Below are positions 26,374-36,328 of a stretch of DNA of 64,000 nt, in pieces. Every line of letters starts with the position of its first letter. The stretch's first letter is position 1. The stretch comes from Salinimonas marina (GTDB taxonomy: Bacteria; Pseudomonadota; Gammaproteobacteria; Enterobacterales; Alteromonadaceae). A program made the position numbers and the translations under genes. The stretch is from the NCBI RefSeq assembly GCF_015644725.1, contig NZ_CP064795.1, positions 3,594,501-3,658,500 on the forward strand. Reading direction: 5' to 3'. The notes under the pieces are model-generated. The model was not told the origin of the DNA. It saw nothing but the letters and a program-made list of their open reading frames with translations, and did no database searches.

Positions 26374-29207
26374 TCAGCGCACCGCGGTGGTGAAACGACA
26401 CGGTTCACTGGCTGCCCCATACCCTGTGCAGCCATAAAACTGACCATTGGGCCCTGAACGCAGCGCCAGTGGTCGCGCACAGTTCGGACACAATGGTTGG
26501 GTAAACTGACAATCGGATTTGACACATACCGACTGGGTCTTTTGAGCAATCGCAGGTGCCTGACACTCAGGACAAACCCGGATTTGCGCCGGGCAGGGTT
26601 CGCCGGTGGTGCATTGATAAACCAGCCCGTCATGACCCTGGACCGGGGTTAGCACTCCCTGCTCACACTCCGGGCAGGCGGTGGCTTGCGACCGGGCCTC
26701 GGGCAGACTCTGGCCAAACCGTTCACTTAAGGTTTTCACCTGATACTCAGGCTGGCGTAACTCTTGTGCAAAGGGTGATGGCTTACGGGGATCAGCAATA
26801 ATATAACAACTATGACGAGCCCGGGTCAGCGCCACATAACACAGCCGGCGTTCTTCGCCATAAGGAAATGCATCGACGCTGGGCAGCAGCGCTTCTACCA
26901 ATGCATCATCCTGACTGGCGCCGGGAAAGCCCCGGCTGCCCTGGTTAAACCCCAGTAAAATACAATGATCAGCCTCCAGGCCCTTGGCCCCATGAAAGGT
27001 CCAGTAGCAAAGATGCGTCTGCGATAGTGGCCGCAACGCCTCTTTGGCCTGGGACAACCAGAACTGATAACGCGCCATAATGGCGATTTTCGCCTCAGGA
27101 TTTTGTTTACGCAGCGCCATGACCACCTGTTTGGCCCGCTGGGCCGGGTCTTGTTGGGAATAAATCTGATCATCGAGCAGAAACACCTGTGGGGTGTCGC
27201 TTTGATGGGCACTGACCACCTGCTTTCGATACTGCTCCGGATTTTGCATCACAAACAAGCCGGCGGTATGCGCAATGCTGCTGTTATAACGAAAGGTCTG
27301 TTGAAGCAGGGTCAGACAATGACTGCCAAAATACGCCTCAAAGCGTGTCGTCAACGCCAGCTGACTTCCTGAAAAACGATAGATGGACTGCCAGTCATCT
27401 CCCACGGCGGTCAGGGTAGGAGCGGGGCCCTTATCCAATAACTGTTGCAGCAGCTGCATGCGCGGCGCCGATATATCCTGAAATTCATCCACCAGAATGT
27501 GGCGGTATCCGGGTTGGTAATGCTGTGAGCCAATCAGGTTACCGGCCTGCACAATCATGGCGTCAAAATCGATACTGTCGGTGCTGTGCAGCTGTTGCTG
27601 ATAAGCCTCATGCAAGCGCTGCAAGGCGCTGGCCCACACCCTTGCGCTGGCTGGAGGGTAGTGTTGTAAGCGCGCTGCAAGCGTCTGATCGTCAAGATTT
27701 TGCGCCCGGACGACCGTTAATGCCCGGGTTAACCGCCGCAACGCCTTAGCCAGCAGGCCCTGTTCATGGAACCGGGTGAAGATATCCCCAGCCGATAGCA
27801 CTTGTTCTAACGGCCTTAGCGCCCCTATCTGGCGGCGGAGTACCTGTAAAAACGTGCCCTCCAGCCATTGCTGATCACTGACGTCCAGCGCCACAGTATG
27901 TTGCTGATCCATCTGTTGTTGCCAGTGGAGCGCCAGCTCAGGGGCATCCGGATCCACATAGAGCAAATAGACATTTTCATGAACCAGCAAAAAGGTCGGC
28001 CGATAACTCCCGGGGGCTTGTCGGTAGGCCAGGCTTGCGCATTACGGGGTTGGTATTGATACTCGATACCATGCATACCTAGCCAGTTGGCGATGAGCCA
28101 GTGCCGGTAGTGAGCAACTTTTTCCCCATTAAGGGTGACCCAGTCCGTCTTATACTGTTGCTCCTCAGGCTCAGGCGCGCACACCAGCGGTATCAGCTGG
28201 CTGGTCACACACTCACTGTGTTCAAACTGTTGTCTGAGCCAGTCGGCGACCCAGCGCTGCAGGGCTTCCTCGTCCTGGGACAATGGCGAAAGCTGCAGGC
28301 TGTGACCACTGTGCTTCAAAATCTGACGTCCCAGCGCATGAAAGGTCAGCACCGTCGGTAAGGTCCCGGCACCGCCTGAAGCAACGTCTGAGTGGTGGGC
28401 GTTTGCCGGTACCGGGGATAAACCAAGGCTGGCGGCGCGCGCCGCCAGGCGTTCGCGTAACTCAGTAGCCGCGGCACTGTTGTACGCCAGGATCAGAATT
28501 TCATCGGCGTTAGCCTGCTTGCTTTGCAGCAGATACAGCGCCTTGGCCACCATTACTGAGGTTTTACCGGTGCCGGCGGCGGCCAGCACCAGATTACGAT
28601 CATTGTTTCGAATCACTGCCTGTTGTTGCTCGCGGTTTAGCGGATGCGCTTCAGCCTGGGCAAAGAAATCGGTGTATTGCTGTTTTTGCTGTTGCTCAAA
28701 ACGCTGACGCAAGGTAGCGGTATAATCGCCTAGGGGATGTACCTGTTGTAGTTTATCTAAGGTGCGTTGGGTATGGTCAGGTAAGGTCTGCGATTCGGGC
28801 AGAGATTGCCGGTAAAGCGCAAGCATTACAGCGACTTCCCCGGCCAGGCCGGGCTGCTGGCTGTCACGCAGATACCGGTTGCCAGCCTGCAGCACAAACC
28901 GGCGGTGGACGGCCGCCACCCGCTCTTGCGCCTGATGGGTAAGCAGCCGGGTAACCTGCTGGTGAAGCCGGGTCAGTTGTTGTTTGGGCAGCCAGCGCAG
29001 CATGATGGTGCCGTCCCGGGTTTTCAGTTGCCAGCGGGCGCTGAAGACCCCTTCAAAATAGCGGGGGTAGGCGATAAGAGCGCTTAGGTCAATACATCGG
29101 GGGCCGGCCATGCTTTGTACCACAAGCTGGCGTTCATCCAGGCGTAAGCCGGGCATCCCAAACCAGCGACCCGCCAACACCGGCCGACACTCCAATTGTA
29201 CAAACAT
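26374..29207 (-). CDS. HelD-like superfamily I DNA helicase with C-terminal zinc ribbons, frameshifted
   Basis: A UvrD/Rep-type helicase related to E. coli helicase IV. The 5' frame holds a HelD-like N-terminal region, Q motif (PLNREQQQAVI, 189-199) and Walker A (AAAGTGKTS, about 210-217). The 3' frame holds Walker B ILVDEFQDIS, GDDWQSIYRFSG, FHGAKGLEAD and YVALTRARH. The tail carries cysteine-rich ribbons (CPECEQG, CPECQAP, CPNCARPLALR...FYGCTGY) like topoisomerase C4 zinc fingers, which E. coli HelD lacks. The frames join near 28009-28016, where the coding strand has CCCCCGGG and one more C or G is needed. The repaired length is 944 aa. Start ATG 29207 has AGGGAAAG upstream. Confidence 0.85.
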
Positions 29208-29539
29208 AGGGGCTTTCCCTGGTAATATTACAATATGCCGGCGCCAGGCAGTCACTTCAATGCGGGCACACCGACAATCCAAAAAGAAGCGAATGTTAAG
29301 CTATTTTTGGGTTGGACGCATTGCCTTACCATACTTTTTGCCGGGTCTGCTTACACATAACCCGGCACCGCCGGTGCCCACCTTATGGGTTAACCGAAGC
29401 AGTGCCCCTTGGAATCAACGAGTTTCATTGCGAATTCTTTACCAGCATGATATGCATAGCCTCTTTGATGAATATCCCGTCATGAGTCCAGTAGTTTCTG
29501 CTATCATGACATTTTACAAGGGCAGGTAGTTTTTTGGGC
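29208..29539. other. Intergenic region between the helicase and the GAF kinase
   Basis: About 330 bp between divergent genes. It contains a short GC-rich inverted repeat GGCACCGCCGGTGCC (29364-29378) flanked by AACCC/GGGTT. I see no RNA gene and no convincing promoter pair. Confidence 0.4.
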
Positions 29540-30712
29540 ATGGACACATCCATCGAACAGGATATTAAAGCTATACAGACACTTGAGTCGGTGCCGACCA
29601 TCTTAAGTATGATTGCCGACACCACCGGCTTACGCTTTGTGTGTATCTCCCGGGTGACTCCTGAAAAGTGGACCGCCTGTGAAGTGCTTGACGATGTGAA
29701 TTTTAACCTGCTGCCCGGCGATAATCTGGAAATTTGTGATACCTTTTGTGACGTAGTGAGAATTTCCAACCAGCCGATTATTATCGACAACGTGCAACAG
29801 GATGAACAATACCGCAATCATCCAATCCCGAAAAACTTTGGCTTTGAAAGCTATTTTTCCTGGCCTATTTATGATGCCCAGGGAAACTTTTTTGGTACGC
29901 TTTGTGGCCTTGACCCATTACCCGTCAGACTCAAAACTGAAAAAACCAAGAGTATGATTGAGTCGTTCGCACAGCTTATTTCCCGGCAGCTTACCACCGA
30001 ATATCGCTTAAGTGCGGCCAATCAGGCACTGCAGGAAGAGCAGCAGATGGCGCATCTGCGCGAGCAATACATTGCGATTTTAGGGCATGATCTACGCACA
30101 CCACTGTCGTCCATTATGATGGGCCTGGATGTATTAAAGCTGATGCCCATCGCCAAAGAAGCAGCCTCGGTGTTAAAGCGAATGGAGAACAGTTCCAAGC
30201 GTATTTCCCTGTTGACCGACAATATTATGGACTTTACTCACGGCCAAATGGGTAAGGGCATTCCAATTAAAAAAACCACCTGCACTAATTTAACCGAAGT
30301 GTTAAAGCATACAATTTCGGAACTGGAATCTCAGCACCCCAAACGTGAATTTACTGCCCATATCTCGTTACCAGAACCGGTAGTGTGCGATGCCGGGCGT
30401 CTTGCTCAGCTATTATCTAATTTACTGATTAATGCGGTCGTGCATGGCGATCCTAACCAGCCGGTGCAGGTAGAAGCGCTTCAGCAAAACGGACAGCTGA
30501 TAATCCGGGTTGCCAATGGCGGCGAGCCCATCCCCGATGAGGTGCAGGCCCGCCTGTTTCAGCCATTCTGGCGTAGTCCCTCGCAAAGCAGTCATAAAGG
30601 GCTCGGGCTGGGGCTATTTATTGCTTCGCAGATTGCTATTGCCCATCAGGGCACCCTGGCGGTCAGCTCCGATGATGACCTGACCACCTTTACCCTGACG
30701 GCAGACCTGTAG
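29540..30712 (+). CDS. GAF-domain sensor histidine kinase (orphan)
   Basis: A soluble 390-aa histidine kinase. Residues ~10-155 form a GAF domain (FVCISRVTPEKWTACEVLDD; FFGTLCGLDP), then a dimerisation helix with the H-box LGHDLRTPLSSI (phosphoacceptor His183), and an HATPase domain with N box (LSNLLINAVVHG), and G boxes (GLGLGLFIA). No membrane segment, so the signal is cytoplasmic; the ligand is unknown. No response regulator is adjacent. ATG 29540 is chosen over the in-frame TTG 29534. It is the kind of GAF-HisKA protein often activated by light or redox in marine bacteria, but no chromophore residue is evident. Confidence 0.88.
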   Translation: MDTSIEQDIKAIQTLESVPTILSMIADTTGLRFVCISRVTPEKWTACEVLDDVNFNLLPGDNLEICDTFCDVVRISNQPIIIDNVQQDEQYRNHPIPKNFGFESYFSWPIYDAQGNFFGTLCGLDPLPVRLKTEKTKSMIESFAQLISRQLTTEYRLSAANQALQEEQQMAHLREQYIAILGHDLRTPLSSIMMGLDVLKLMPIAKEAASVLKRMENSSKRISLLTDNIMDFTHGQMGKGIPIKKTTCTNLTEVLKHTISELESQHPKREFTAHISLPEPVVCDAGRLAQLLSNLLINAVVHGDPNQPVQVEALQQNGQLIIRVANGGEPIPDEVQARLFQPFWRSPSQSSHKGLGLGLFIASQIAIAHQGTLAVSSDDDLTTFTLTADL

Positions 30713-30772
30713 CCGCGACAAATTTAGCGGTTACTTTTGAACCAAATAGTGCCGCGCTGCGTTAGCACCATC

Positions 30773-31192
30773 ATGACCACAAAAACTTCGACTTTTGGCG
30801 CCACCTATCTAAGCGTATTGATTGCCTTTGGCATTCTTGACGGTTTGTGGCTGGGCGTGGTTGCTCGCCCCCGCTATATGGAAGCGTTTGCCGGGCTCTT
30901 ACGCGACCCGTTTATTACCTGGCCGTGGCTCACCTTTTATCTATTGTATGGTCTGGCAGTCGTTATGCTGGCGGTGCGTCCGGCCCGGTATCGTCCGGTC
31001 GGGGCTGCTGCCGCCAATGGCTTTATTCTGGGTGCCACAGCTTACGGTACCTATAACCTGACGGCGTATTCGATTATTGCCGGCTGGCCGTTGGGTATGA
31101 GTATTGTGGACTGGGTCTGGGGAGCGTTTGTCACCACCATTCTGGCCGCGGTCGGTGCCTGGACGGCAAAGCGTAAGCAACCTCCAGCATAG
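30773..31192 (+). CDS. DUF2177 family membrane protein
   Basis: A ~139-aa protein with four membrane helices (YLSVLIAFGILDGLWLG; WPWLTFYLLYGLAVVMLAV; ANGFILGATAYGTYNLTAYS; WVWGAFVTTILAAVGAW). The motifs LDGLWLG, GxxAYGTYNLT and DWVWG identify DUF2177, whose function is unknown. ATG 30773 is taken as start; an in-frame TTG at 30737 would add 12 residues. It follows the kinase by 60 bp and may share its transcript. Confidence 0.85.
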   Translation: MTTKTSTFGATYLSVLIAFGILDGLWLGVVARPRYMEAFAGLLRDPFITWPWLTFYLLYGLAVVMLAVRPARYRPVGAAAANGFILGATAYGTYNLTAYSIIAGWPLGMSIVDWVWGAFVTTILAAVGAWTAKRKQPPA

Positions 31193-31280
31193 GCACGTTC
31201 TGCCGCGCCCGCCCCGCTTTAAGTTTTAGCCACGAGTTGTGGTACACTGCGCCGGTTTTTATCACACAGGATTTTTTTAC

Positions 31281-33725
31281 ATGTCGTGGATGCGTCGAAC
31301 ACTTTTGTCAGTGTTTCATTACCCGGTTAAATGGCTGGTCAAGCCGCATACCATTCCTTCGAATGTAGAATCAGAGCTGGGCATCGATCGTCAAAAGCCC
31401 ATTATTTATCTGCTTCCCAGTAACTCTGTGACCGACCAGCTGGCCCTTAAAATGGCCACCAAGCGCCTGGGGCTGCCTGATCCAACCGGCCATCTGGCCC
31501 TCAGTGACCATGAGTATCCCACCTGTTTGTTTTTACGCAAAACCCAGCGGGTGCTCGCCCGAGGCAAGGTAAAAACCGATATTGAGAAAGTCTTCACCGA
31601 TTTGTTTCATATTCACCGCGAAAATCCGGAGCTTGATGTGCAGGTGGTACCGGTCTTTATTTCCTGGGGCAGGGCGCCTGGCAAAGGCACGCCGGATTTG
31701 AGTGACTTAATTGCCGATGTGGCTGCGCCCTCATGGCTACGAAAATTGTTTATTGTGTTGTTTCTGGGCCGGGACAACTTTGTCAGCTTTAGTAAATCGG
31801 TTTCTTCCAGGGCGATGGCCACACAGCATGGCTCAGACGAATCTATTGCTCACAAGCTGGTACGGGTCGCCAGCACGCATTTTCAGCGCAAGCGCCAGAG
31901 CCTGACCGGCCCCACGCTGCTGGAACGTCAGGAGCTGCACAATGCCGTACTGGGCTCCGCCGCCGTCAAGCGTGCTATTAATGAACAAAGCAAGCAAAAA
32001 AACAGCTCCAGCGACCAGGCCCGTCAGGATGCCCGTAAGTATATCAATGAAATTGCGGCCGATTACCGGGAAGGACTGGTGCGGTTTGGCGATCGGCTGC
32101 TCACCCGTATCTGGAACAAAATTTACAATGGTATTGGCGTGTCTCACAGCGACCGGGTACGGGAACTGGCCCGTAACGGCCATGAAATTATCTATGTGCC
32201 CTGCCACCGTAGCCACATGGATTACCTGCTTTTAACCTATGTTATTTATCATGAGGGGCTGGTCACACCGCATATTGCCGCGGGCATCAATCTGAATTTC
32301 TGGCCGGTGGGCAAGATTTTCAGAAGGGGCGGGGCCTTCTTCTTACGGCGCAGTTTCGCCGGTAATAAACTCTATACCGCGGTTTTTCGTGAATACCTGG
32401 AGCTGCTGTTTAACAAAGGGTATTCAGTCAAATATTACCCGGAAGGGGGGCGCAGCCGCACCGGGCGTCTCATCCCGCCTAAAACCGGGATGCTGGCCAT
32501 GACCATGCAGGCGCTGGTAAAAGGCGTCAACCGGCCGGTGAGTATTGTGCCGGTGTACATTGGCTATGAAAATGTGATGGAAGTTAAAAGCTACCTGAAC
32601 GAGTTAAAAGGCAGCTCCAAGAAAAAAGAATCAACCTGGCAGGTATTTTCGGCCATCCGCAAACTTAAAAACTATGGCTATGGCTATGTTAACTTTGGCG
32701 AGCCAATCCATCTGAACCAGTACCTGGAAAAGCAGATCCCGCACTGGCGGGAAACCTTACCGGCAGAGCCTGATAAAAAGCCAGCCTGGTTAACGCCGAT
32801 GGTGAACGAACTGGCCAATGAAGTGATGCTGCGCATTAACCGTGCGGCGGCAATCAATGGCATGGCGTTATCCGCCTTGTGTTTGTTGTCTTCCAAAAAC
32901 AAGACCATGAGCGAAAGCGAATTGTCCCATGCCCTGGATAACTATTTAACCTTACTGCGCCAGGCCCCGTTTTCCGAAGATGCCACGATACCGGATAATA
33001 CCGCTGAGGAGATGCTCTCGCATGTCCTTAAACTCGAGCGTTTTTCGGTCACCAATGATGGCTATGGCAAGCTGATACAGCCACAAAAAGATGCCGCCGT
33101 CTTTTTAACGTATTATCGTAATAATATTTTGCATCTGTTTGCCTTGCCCGGCATCGCGATGGCGGCGGTGTTTGGTCATAAAGCCTGTCGGCGCGACTAT
33201 GTGCTGCGGCTGGTGGCCGCATTGTACCCCTTGTTACAGCGTGAATTGTTTATCCATATGACCCAGGATGAAGCGCTGGCGTATACCGATAAGCTTATTT
33301 CTCAGATGATTGAGCAGGGTCTGTTGCGCGAGCAGGGCGACTGTTTATTACCGCCTGAAGCCAACAATAAAGCCTTTCACAGTGCCTGGCTTTTGAGCCG
33401 GTGTATGCAGGAAACCTTCCAGCGTTATGCCGTGGTATTAACCATCATTGAAAAAGAGCGGGTCGTCAGCCGCGGGCAACTGGAGCGTACCAGCCGCAAA
33501 GTTGCTGAACGGCTTTCCACCTTGTACGGGATGAGCTCGCCGGAGTTTTACGATAAAAATGTGTTATCCAGTTTTATCAATGCTTTGCGCGAAAATCACT
33601 GGCTGGACTCAGCCGCCGACGGTGCGCTGAAATACTGTGAAGAAAGCGCAGCGCTGCGGCAGGACATCATGGCGCTGGTTTGGCCAGAAATCGTACAGCA
33701 CCTGGAAAATGTTGAGCTGCACTGA
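31281..33725 (+). CDS. plsB: Glycerol-3-phosphate 1-O-acyltransferase PlsB
   Basis: PlsB transfers an acyl chain to sn-glycerol-3-phosphate, the first step of phospholipid synthesis at the inner membrane. The 814-aa protein has the acyltransferase blocks CHRSHMDYLLL (HX4D, His about 308), GGAFFLRRSFAGN, KYYPEGGRSRTGRLIPPKTG and VSIVPVYIGYE, and matches E. coli PlsB (807 aa) over its length. Start ATG 31281 (MSWMRRTLL) follows an ACAGGA site; the upstream frame extension to 31239 is not conserved. Confidence 0.97.
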   Translation: MSWMRRTLLSVFHYPVKWLVKPHTIPSNVESELGIDRQKPIIYLLPSNSVTDQLALKMATKRLGLPDPTGHLALSDHEYPTCLFLRKTQRVLARGKVKTDIEKVFTDLFHIHRENPELDVQVVPVFISWGRAPGKGTPDLSDLIADVAAPSWLRKLFIVLFLGRDNFVSFSKSVSSRAMATQHGSDESIAHKLVRVASTHFQRKRQSLTGPTLLERQELHNAVLGSAAVKRAINEQSKQKNSSSDQARQDARKYINEIAADYREGLVRFGDRLLTRIWNKIYNGIGVSHSDRVRELARNGHEIIYVPCHRSHMDYLLLTYVIYHEGLVTPHIAAGINLNFWPVGKIFRRGGAFFLRRSFAGNKLYTAVFREYLELLFNKGYSVKYYPEGGRSRTGRLIPPKTGMLAMTMQALVKGVNRPVSIVPVYIGYENVMEVKSYLNELKGSSKKKESTWQVFSAIRKLKNYGYGYVNFGEPIHLNQYLEKQIPHWRETLPAEPDKKPAWLTPMVNELANEVMLRINRAAAINGMALSALCLLSSKNKTMSESELSHALDNYLTLLRQAPFSEDATIPDNTAEEMLSHVLKLERFSVTNDGYGKLIQPQKDAAVFLTYYRNNILHLFALPGIAMAAVFGHKACRRDYVLRLVAALYPLLQRELFIHMTQDEALAYTDKLISQMIEQGLLREQGDCLLPPEANNKAFHSAWLLSRCMQETFQRYAVVLTIIEKERVVSRGQLERTSRKVAERLSTLYGMSSPEFYDKNVLSSFINALRENHWLDSAADGALKYCEESAALRQDIMALVWPEIVQHLENVELH

Positions 33726-33743
33726 TCTTATATCTTCGTTGTA

Positions 33744-33768
33744 CGGCGCCGCCCGGGTGGCGGCGCCG
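33744..33768 (+). terminator. GC-rich hairpin after plsB, possible terminator
   Basis: Perfect 10-bp stem CGGCGCCGCC / GGCGGCGCCG with a CGGGT loop, 18 bp after the plsB stop. There is no T tract, so it may be an attenuating or mRNA-stabilising hairpin rather than a classical terminator. Confidence 0.45.
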
Positions 33769-33809
33769 GCATCCCGGTTCCAACACACCTCAACCCATTA
33801 AGGAAAATC

Positions 33810-34787
33810 ATGTTGTATCGTAAGCTCACTCATGGGGCAGCCACAGCGTTATGTATGCTGCTGGTCACGGCCTGTTCGCGCACCACGCCAACAGAGTTTA
33901 CAACGCAGTTACCGTTCAAACTGGAGACCGCTCGCTTTGGTGAAGCCGTGGCTAATGATGGCGACACCATCTATGTATTCGGGGGCTCGCATGGAGGTAA
34001 ATGGCTTAATGATGTGGAGATTATTGACCCCGACACTCAAAATATTCAGGTGCTGCATGATCATATTATTCCTCGCCGGTATTTTTCGGCGGTCTACGAT
34101 GGCGCGGGGAAAATTTATCTGATTGGGGGCATATCCCATCAAAATGACACCTACACCTATGAAAGTCGGGTCGAAGTGTTTGATACCCAAAGCCGCACCA
34201 TCACCGAAGTTGCCCCACTGCCGTATCCGACCCGGATGAATGCCGCGGTGTATCTGAATGAGAAAATCTATGTGCTGGGTGGCGGGCATCGTGACTGGGA
34301 GACCGGCAATATGACCCAGTCATCCTTGGTGGCGGTGTACGACACCAATACCAATAGCTGGTCGCTGGCGCCGCCTATGCCCACTGCCCGGGAAACCACC
34401 GCAGTGACCTATCAGGGCCAGATCTATGCGGTGGGCGGCTACGATGGCAAGGGTGCCAGCACCGTGGTAGAACGGTTCGACCCTGCCGCCAATCAATGGG
34501 AGACCCTGACACCTTTACCCCGGCCATTAAGCGCCCATTCCACCACGGTTTGGCAGGACCAGCTCTTTACCTTTGGCCATTACACCGACCTGAGCGCCTC
34601 TTTTGTACTGGACTTCAACACCCAAAAATGGACGCCGGCCAGCTTACCGTTAAAAGAGGGGCGGCATCATCAGGCTACAACATTAGATGACAAAGTGTAT
34701 GTTATTGGTGGCTCCACCCCGGATAATGCCGGACTGGATATGATTCAGGTGTTTGATGCCGCCACCCTGTCGCAGGCGGCGGAGTAG
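33810..34787 (+). CDS. Kelch-repeat lipoprotein
   Basis: A 325-aa protein with a lipoprotein signal peptide ending in LLVTAC (lipid-modified Cys22) and six Kelch blades, seen as repeated hydrophobic-GG cores: IYVFGGS, IYLIGGI, IYVLGGG, IYAVGGY, LFTFGH and VYVIGGS, separated by about 45-50 residues with W(x)7P-type elements (NSWSLAPPMPTARE, NQWETLTPLP). This predicts a beta-propeller in the periplasm or outer membrane leaflet. Some bacterial Kelch proteins are N-acetylneuraminate epimerases (NanM), but no sialic acid genes are nearby, so the function is left open. Confidence 0.88.
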   Translation: MLYRKLTHGAATALCMLLVTACSRTTPTEFTTQLPFKLETARFGEAVANDGDTIYVFGGSHGGKWLNDVEIIDPDTQNIQVLHDHIIPRRYFSAVYDGAGKIYLIGGISHQNDTYTYESRVEVFDTQSRTITEVAPLPYPTRMNAAVYLNEKIYVLGGGHRDWETGNMTQSSLVAVYDTNTNSWSLAPPMPTARETTAVTYQGQIYAVGGYDGKGASTVVERFDPAANQWETLTPLPRPLSAHSTTVWQDQLFTFGHYTDLSASFVLDFNTQKWTPASLPLKEGRHHQATTLDDKVYVIGGSTPDNAGLDMIQVFDAATLSQAAE

Positions 34788-34793
34788 GGACGG

Positions 34794-36328
34794 TTATTCG
34801 CTGGCCAGAAAGAACTGGTATGCTGGGTCGCTGGTGACGTCGGTATAGGTATAATCCAACGCCGCCAGATGTTCATCAAACACCATTCTGCTGGCCGGCG
34901 GAATATCAAAGCCCGCCAGCACCAGCCCTTTGGCCGCGCCATGGTTGCGATAGTGGAACAGGGTGATATTCCAGCGCTCGCCAAGGGTGTTTAAAAAACG
35001 CAGCAGCGCGCCCGGGTATTCCGGAAACTCAAAGGCAAACAGGGTTTCATTTTGTACCTGGGCCGAGCGCCCACCCACCATATGCCTGACATGCAGCTTC
35101 GCCAGCTCGTTGTCTGACAAATCAAAGCAACCGAAGCCTTTACGGGTGAGGTGCTGTTGCAACTCACTGCATTCTGACTGCCCCCTTTTAGTTTAACCCC
35201 CACAAACACATGGGCCTCGGTGCGATTACCAAACCGATAATTAAACTCGGTGATATTTTTTCCACCCAGGGTTTCGCAAAATTGCTTAAAAGCGCCGGGC
35301 CGTTCCGGCAAGGTCGCCGCAAATACCGCTTCTTTTTGTTCTGCCAGCTCACACCGCTCAGAAACATAGCGCAGAGTATGAAAATTGGTATTGGCGCCAC
35401 ACAGAATGCCGCCCAGCTGCAGATTTTTTACCTTATGCTGCTTGATGTACTTTCGAATCGCCGCCACCGACAATGCACCGGCGGGCTCGGCAATGACCCG
35501 GGTGTCATCAAAGATGTCTTTAATGGCACCACAAATCTCATCATTTGAGACCGTCATGGTTTCATCAATAAGCCGCTGGCACAGCCGGAAGGTTTCCTGG
35601 CCCATGGTTTTCACCGCCACGCCATCAGCAAAAATCCCCACCGATGGCAGCGCCACAGGTTCGCCGGCTTTCAGGGCCGCGGCAAAACAGGCCGACTCCT
35701 CGGCCTCTACGGCAATGATTTTGATGGAGGGCTTCAATTGTTTCAGATACACCGCAATGCCGGCGGCTAACCCGCCACCGCCTACCGCCACAAACACCAT
35801 GTCCAGCTGTGGATTTTGCTCCAGTAATTCTTTGGCCACCGTGCCCTGACCGGCAATCACATCGGCATCATCAAAGGGCGGAATAAATGTATACCCATGG
35901 GCCTGCGCCAACGCTTTTGCCTTGTTACTAGCTTCATCAAAGTTGGTACCAAACAGCACCACGTCGGTGCTCTGGCCACCAAACCGGCGAACCGCGTCCA
36001 CCTTGATTTCAGGTGTCGTTTCAGGCATCACAATGGTGGCCTTGATGCCTTTTACATGAGCGCCATAGGCCAGGCCCTGGGCATGATTACCGGCCGAAGC
36101 AGCGATGACCCCCGCCTGTTGCTGCGCCTCACTCAAGGTGCACAGCCGGTTGTAGGCGCCGCGCAATTTAAAGGACTTAACCGGCTGCTGGTCTTCCCGC
36201 TTCAGAAAAACCGAGTTGCCCAGCTCTCCGGACAATCGAGACATTGGCACCAGTTCACTGGCCACGGCCACCTCGTAAACCGGGGCTAACAGGATTTTTT
36301 TCAGATAATCGTGGTCACTGATGCTCAT
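34794..36328 (-). CDS. ilvA: Biosynthetic threonine deaminase IlvA, frameshifted
   Basis: IlvA converts threonine to 2-oxobutanoate, the committed step to isoleucine. The 5' frame has the PLP lysine in [10 protein letters not shown] (Lys54), the glycine loop [11 protein letters not shown], and the start of the regulatory ACT-like region. The 3' frame supplies [36 protein letters not shown] and [12 protein letters not shown], as in E. coli IlvA. The two meet at the CCCCC run 35181-35185 (GGGGG on the coding strand), where six are needed for K-G-G-Q. The repaired length is 511 aa (E. coli 514). Its ATG overlaps the ilvD stop (ATGA). It is convergent with the Kelch gene. Confidence 0.93.
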
